Origin: a virus
IMG/VR virus record: IMGVR_UViG_3300029319_000577
Location: 1 to 22,093 of that record
Strand: one strand, 5' to 3'
Length of the DNA stretch: 22,093 bases
The notes under the pieces are model-generated. The model worked only from the letters and a program-made list of their open reading frames with translations. It had not been told where the DNA came from and ran no database searches. The first letter of the stretch is position 1; every line of letters starts with the position of its first letter. The translations under genes and the position numbers were made by a program. Below are positions 21,550 through 22,093 of this stretch, piece by piece.

Positions 21550-22093
21550 TTATACGTATGCTTTGAATCTTGGCTGTGGAGTACCTGAATTCTCTTTTGT
21601 TATCGCCTCCAATGTTGCACTGTGCATTCCTGTAATCGTTAAATTACCGACCACCTGCATTGGACCATCAGATGAAGTTCCGGTTTCGGCAGACGGAGTG
21701 AAACTTTTAAGTGCCGCTGATGCCTCTCTAAGCTCTTCTCCTGCCTTTAAAAGCGCTGCTGCTGCCGTAGAGGTTTCTTCCGCTGCCTCTCTCATTTTGA
21801 CAGAGGCTTCATCTCCTCCTTCTGTGGGAGTTGTCGGGTTGATTTCTGCCGGGAGCAATGGTCCCTCTTCCACAACCCTCATAAAAGTCCCCTTTATCTT
21901 ATCGATAATAGGCTTCATCTGCTCTTCCAACATTTGGTCAAACAATCCCACTGTTTCAGCCGTCAAGCCATCTATTACATCTCCAATTTTTCCAAAAACA
22001 TTGTCTGACCCCACTAGCATTCCCAAAAACTTGACGGCTAGATCTTCCGCACCAGCCCTAATTTTATCTGCTTGAGGGATTGCGCCTTCTAAC
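21550..22093 (-). CDS. C-terminal end of a long structural protein (tape measure?), partial
   Basis: The frame is open from the window edge (22092) to the TAA at 21550 and encodes the last 180 residues or so of a larger protein. It contains a hydrophilic helix, SVKMREAAEETSTAAAALLKA, continuing into an Ala-rich coiled coil (GEELREASAALKSF), then GPMQVVGNLTITGMHSATLEAI and a short polar tail. No start codon within the window needs to be used, because in-frame coding continues upstream of every Met. Its place just before tube-cap, LysM and hub genes is where myophages keep the tape measure protein, and long Ala-rich helices fit that. The assignment rests on order and composition only. Confidence 0.6.
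   Translation of the reverse strand, partial: LEGAIPQADKIRAGAEDLAVKFLGMLVGSDNVFGKIGDVIDGLTAETVGLFDQMLEEQMKPIIDKIKGTFMRVVEEGPLLPAEINPTTPTEGGDEASVKMREAAEETSTAAAALLKAGEELREASAALKSFTPSAETGTSSDGPMQVVGNLTITGMHSATLEAITKENSGTPQPRFKAYV

Noticed and set aside
21308-22075. A 255-codon open frame on the plus strand
   Set aside because: It lies opposite two tail genes that match structural patterns, is Ser/Ala-rich as expected of an antisense shadow, and has no ribosome site or neighbouring plus-strand gene.
1-22093. tRNA genes, CRISPR arrays, insertion sequences or an integrase
   Set aside because: I saw no cloverleaf-like segment, regularly spaced repeat, transposase or recombinase motif; the non-coding gaps are too short to hold most of these.

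Overview
The window looks like part of the genome of a tailed, probably contractile-tailed (T4-like in logic) bacteriophage. About 22 protein genes lie on the minus strand, packed head to tail with overlaps or gaps of a few bases. I see no convincing plus-strand gene, tRNA, rRNA, CRISPR array or insertion sequence, and no gene-free stretch over 300 bases. The host is probably a Gram-negative bacterium: promoters are sigma-70 type, Shine-Dalgarno sequences are strong, and one small exported protein has a lipobox. The host species cannot be named from this sequence. All identifications come from reading motifs by eye; no database search was run.

Layout in the direction of transcription (high to low coordinates). 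(1) Tail module, 22093-16784: the 3' end of a long structural gene (possibly tape measure), a baseplate/tube-cap-like protein, a gp53-like LysM baseplate protein, a 715-residue putative baseplate hub, and a 393-residue putative structural protein. (2) Replication and recombination module, 16782-9596: a short family A DNA polymerase without a recognisable proofreading domain, a protein resembling divergent tubulin/FtsZ, a gp32-like ssDNA-binding protein, a RecA/UvsX recombinase, two small exported proteins (one extremely rich in His, Lys and Tyr), a small acidic coiled coil, a T4 RNase H/FEN-type 5' nuclease and a DnaB/gp41-type helicase. (3) Nucleotide and host-takeover module, 9581-6736: a B12-dependent class II ribonucleotide reductase, a small GapR-like helical protein, a GroES-like co-chaperonin and another small exported protein. 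(4) Accessory and polymerase module, 6735-1: an unrecognised 306-residue protein, a Gly/Met-rich protein, a complete cysteine synthase, a sugar-nucleotidyltransferase-like protein, a full-length DnaE-type DNA polymerase III alpha subunit, and the start of one more gene.

Regulation can be read directly at several points. Three minus-strand promoters have TTGACA/T and TATTAT- or TAGAAT-type boxes spaced 16-17 bases apart. Two intrinsic terminators close short transcription units: promoter-SSB-terminator and promoter-GapR-like-GroES-terminator. Four large genes (both DNA polymerases, cysteine synthase and the nucleotidyltransferase-like gene) appear to start with TTG.

The least ordinary points are the tubulin/FtsZ-like gene overlapping the family A polymerase, two different DNA polymerases in one phage, the TTG-started cysteine synthase-nucleotidyltransferase-DnaE block, and the His/Lys/Tyr-rich lipoprotein-like gene.
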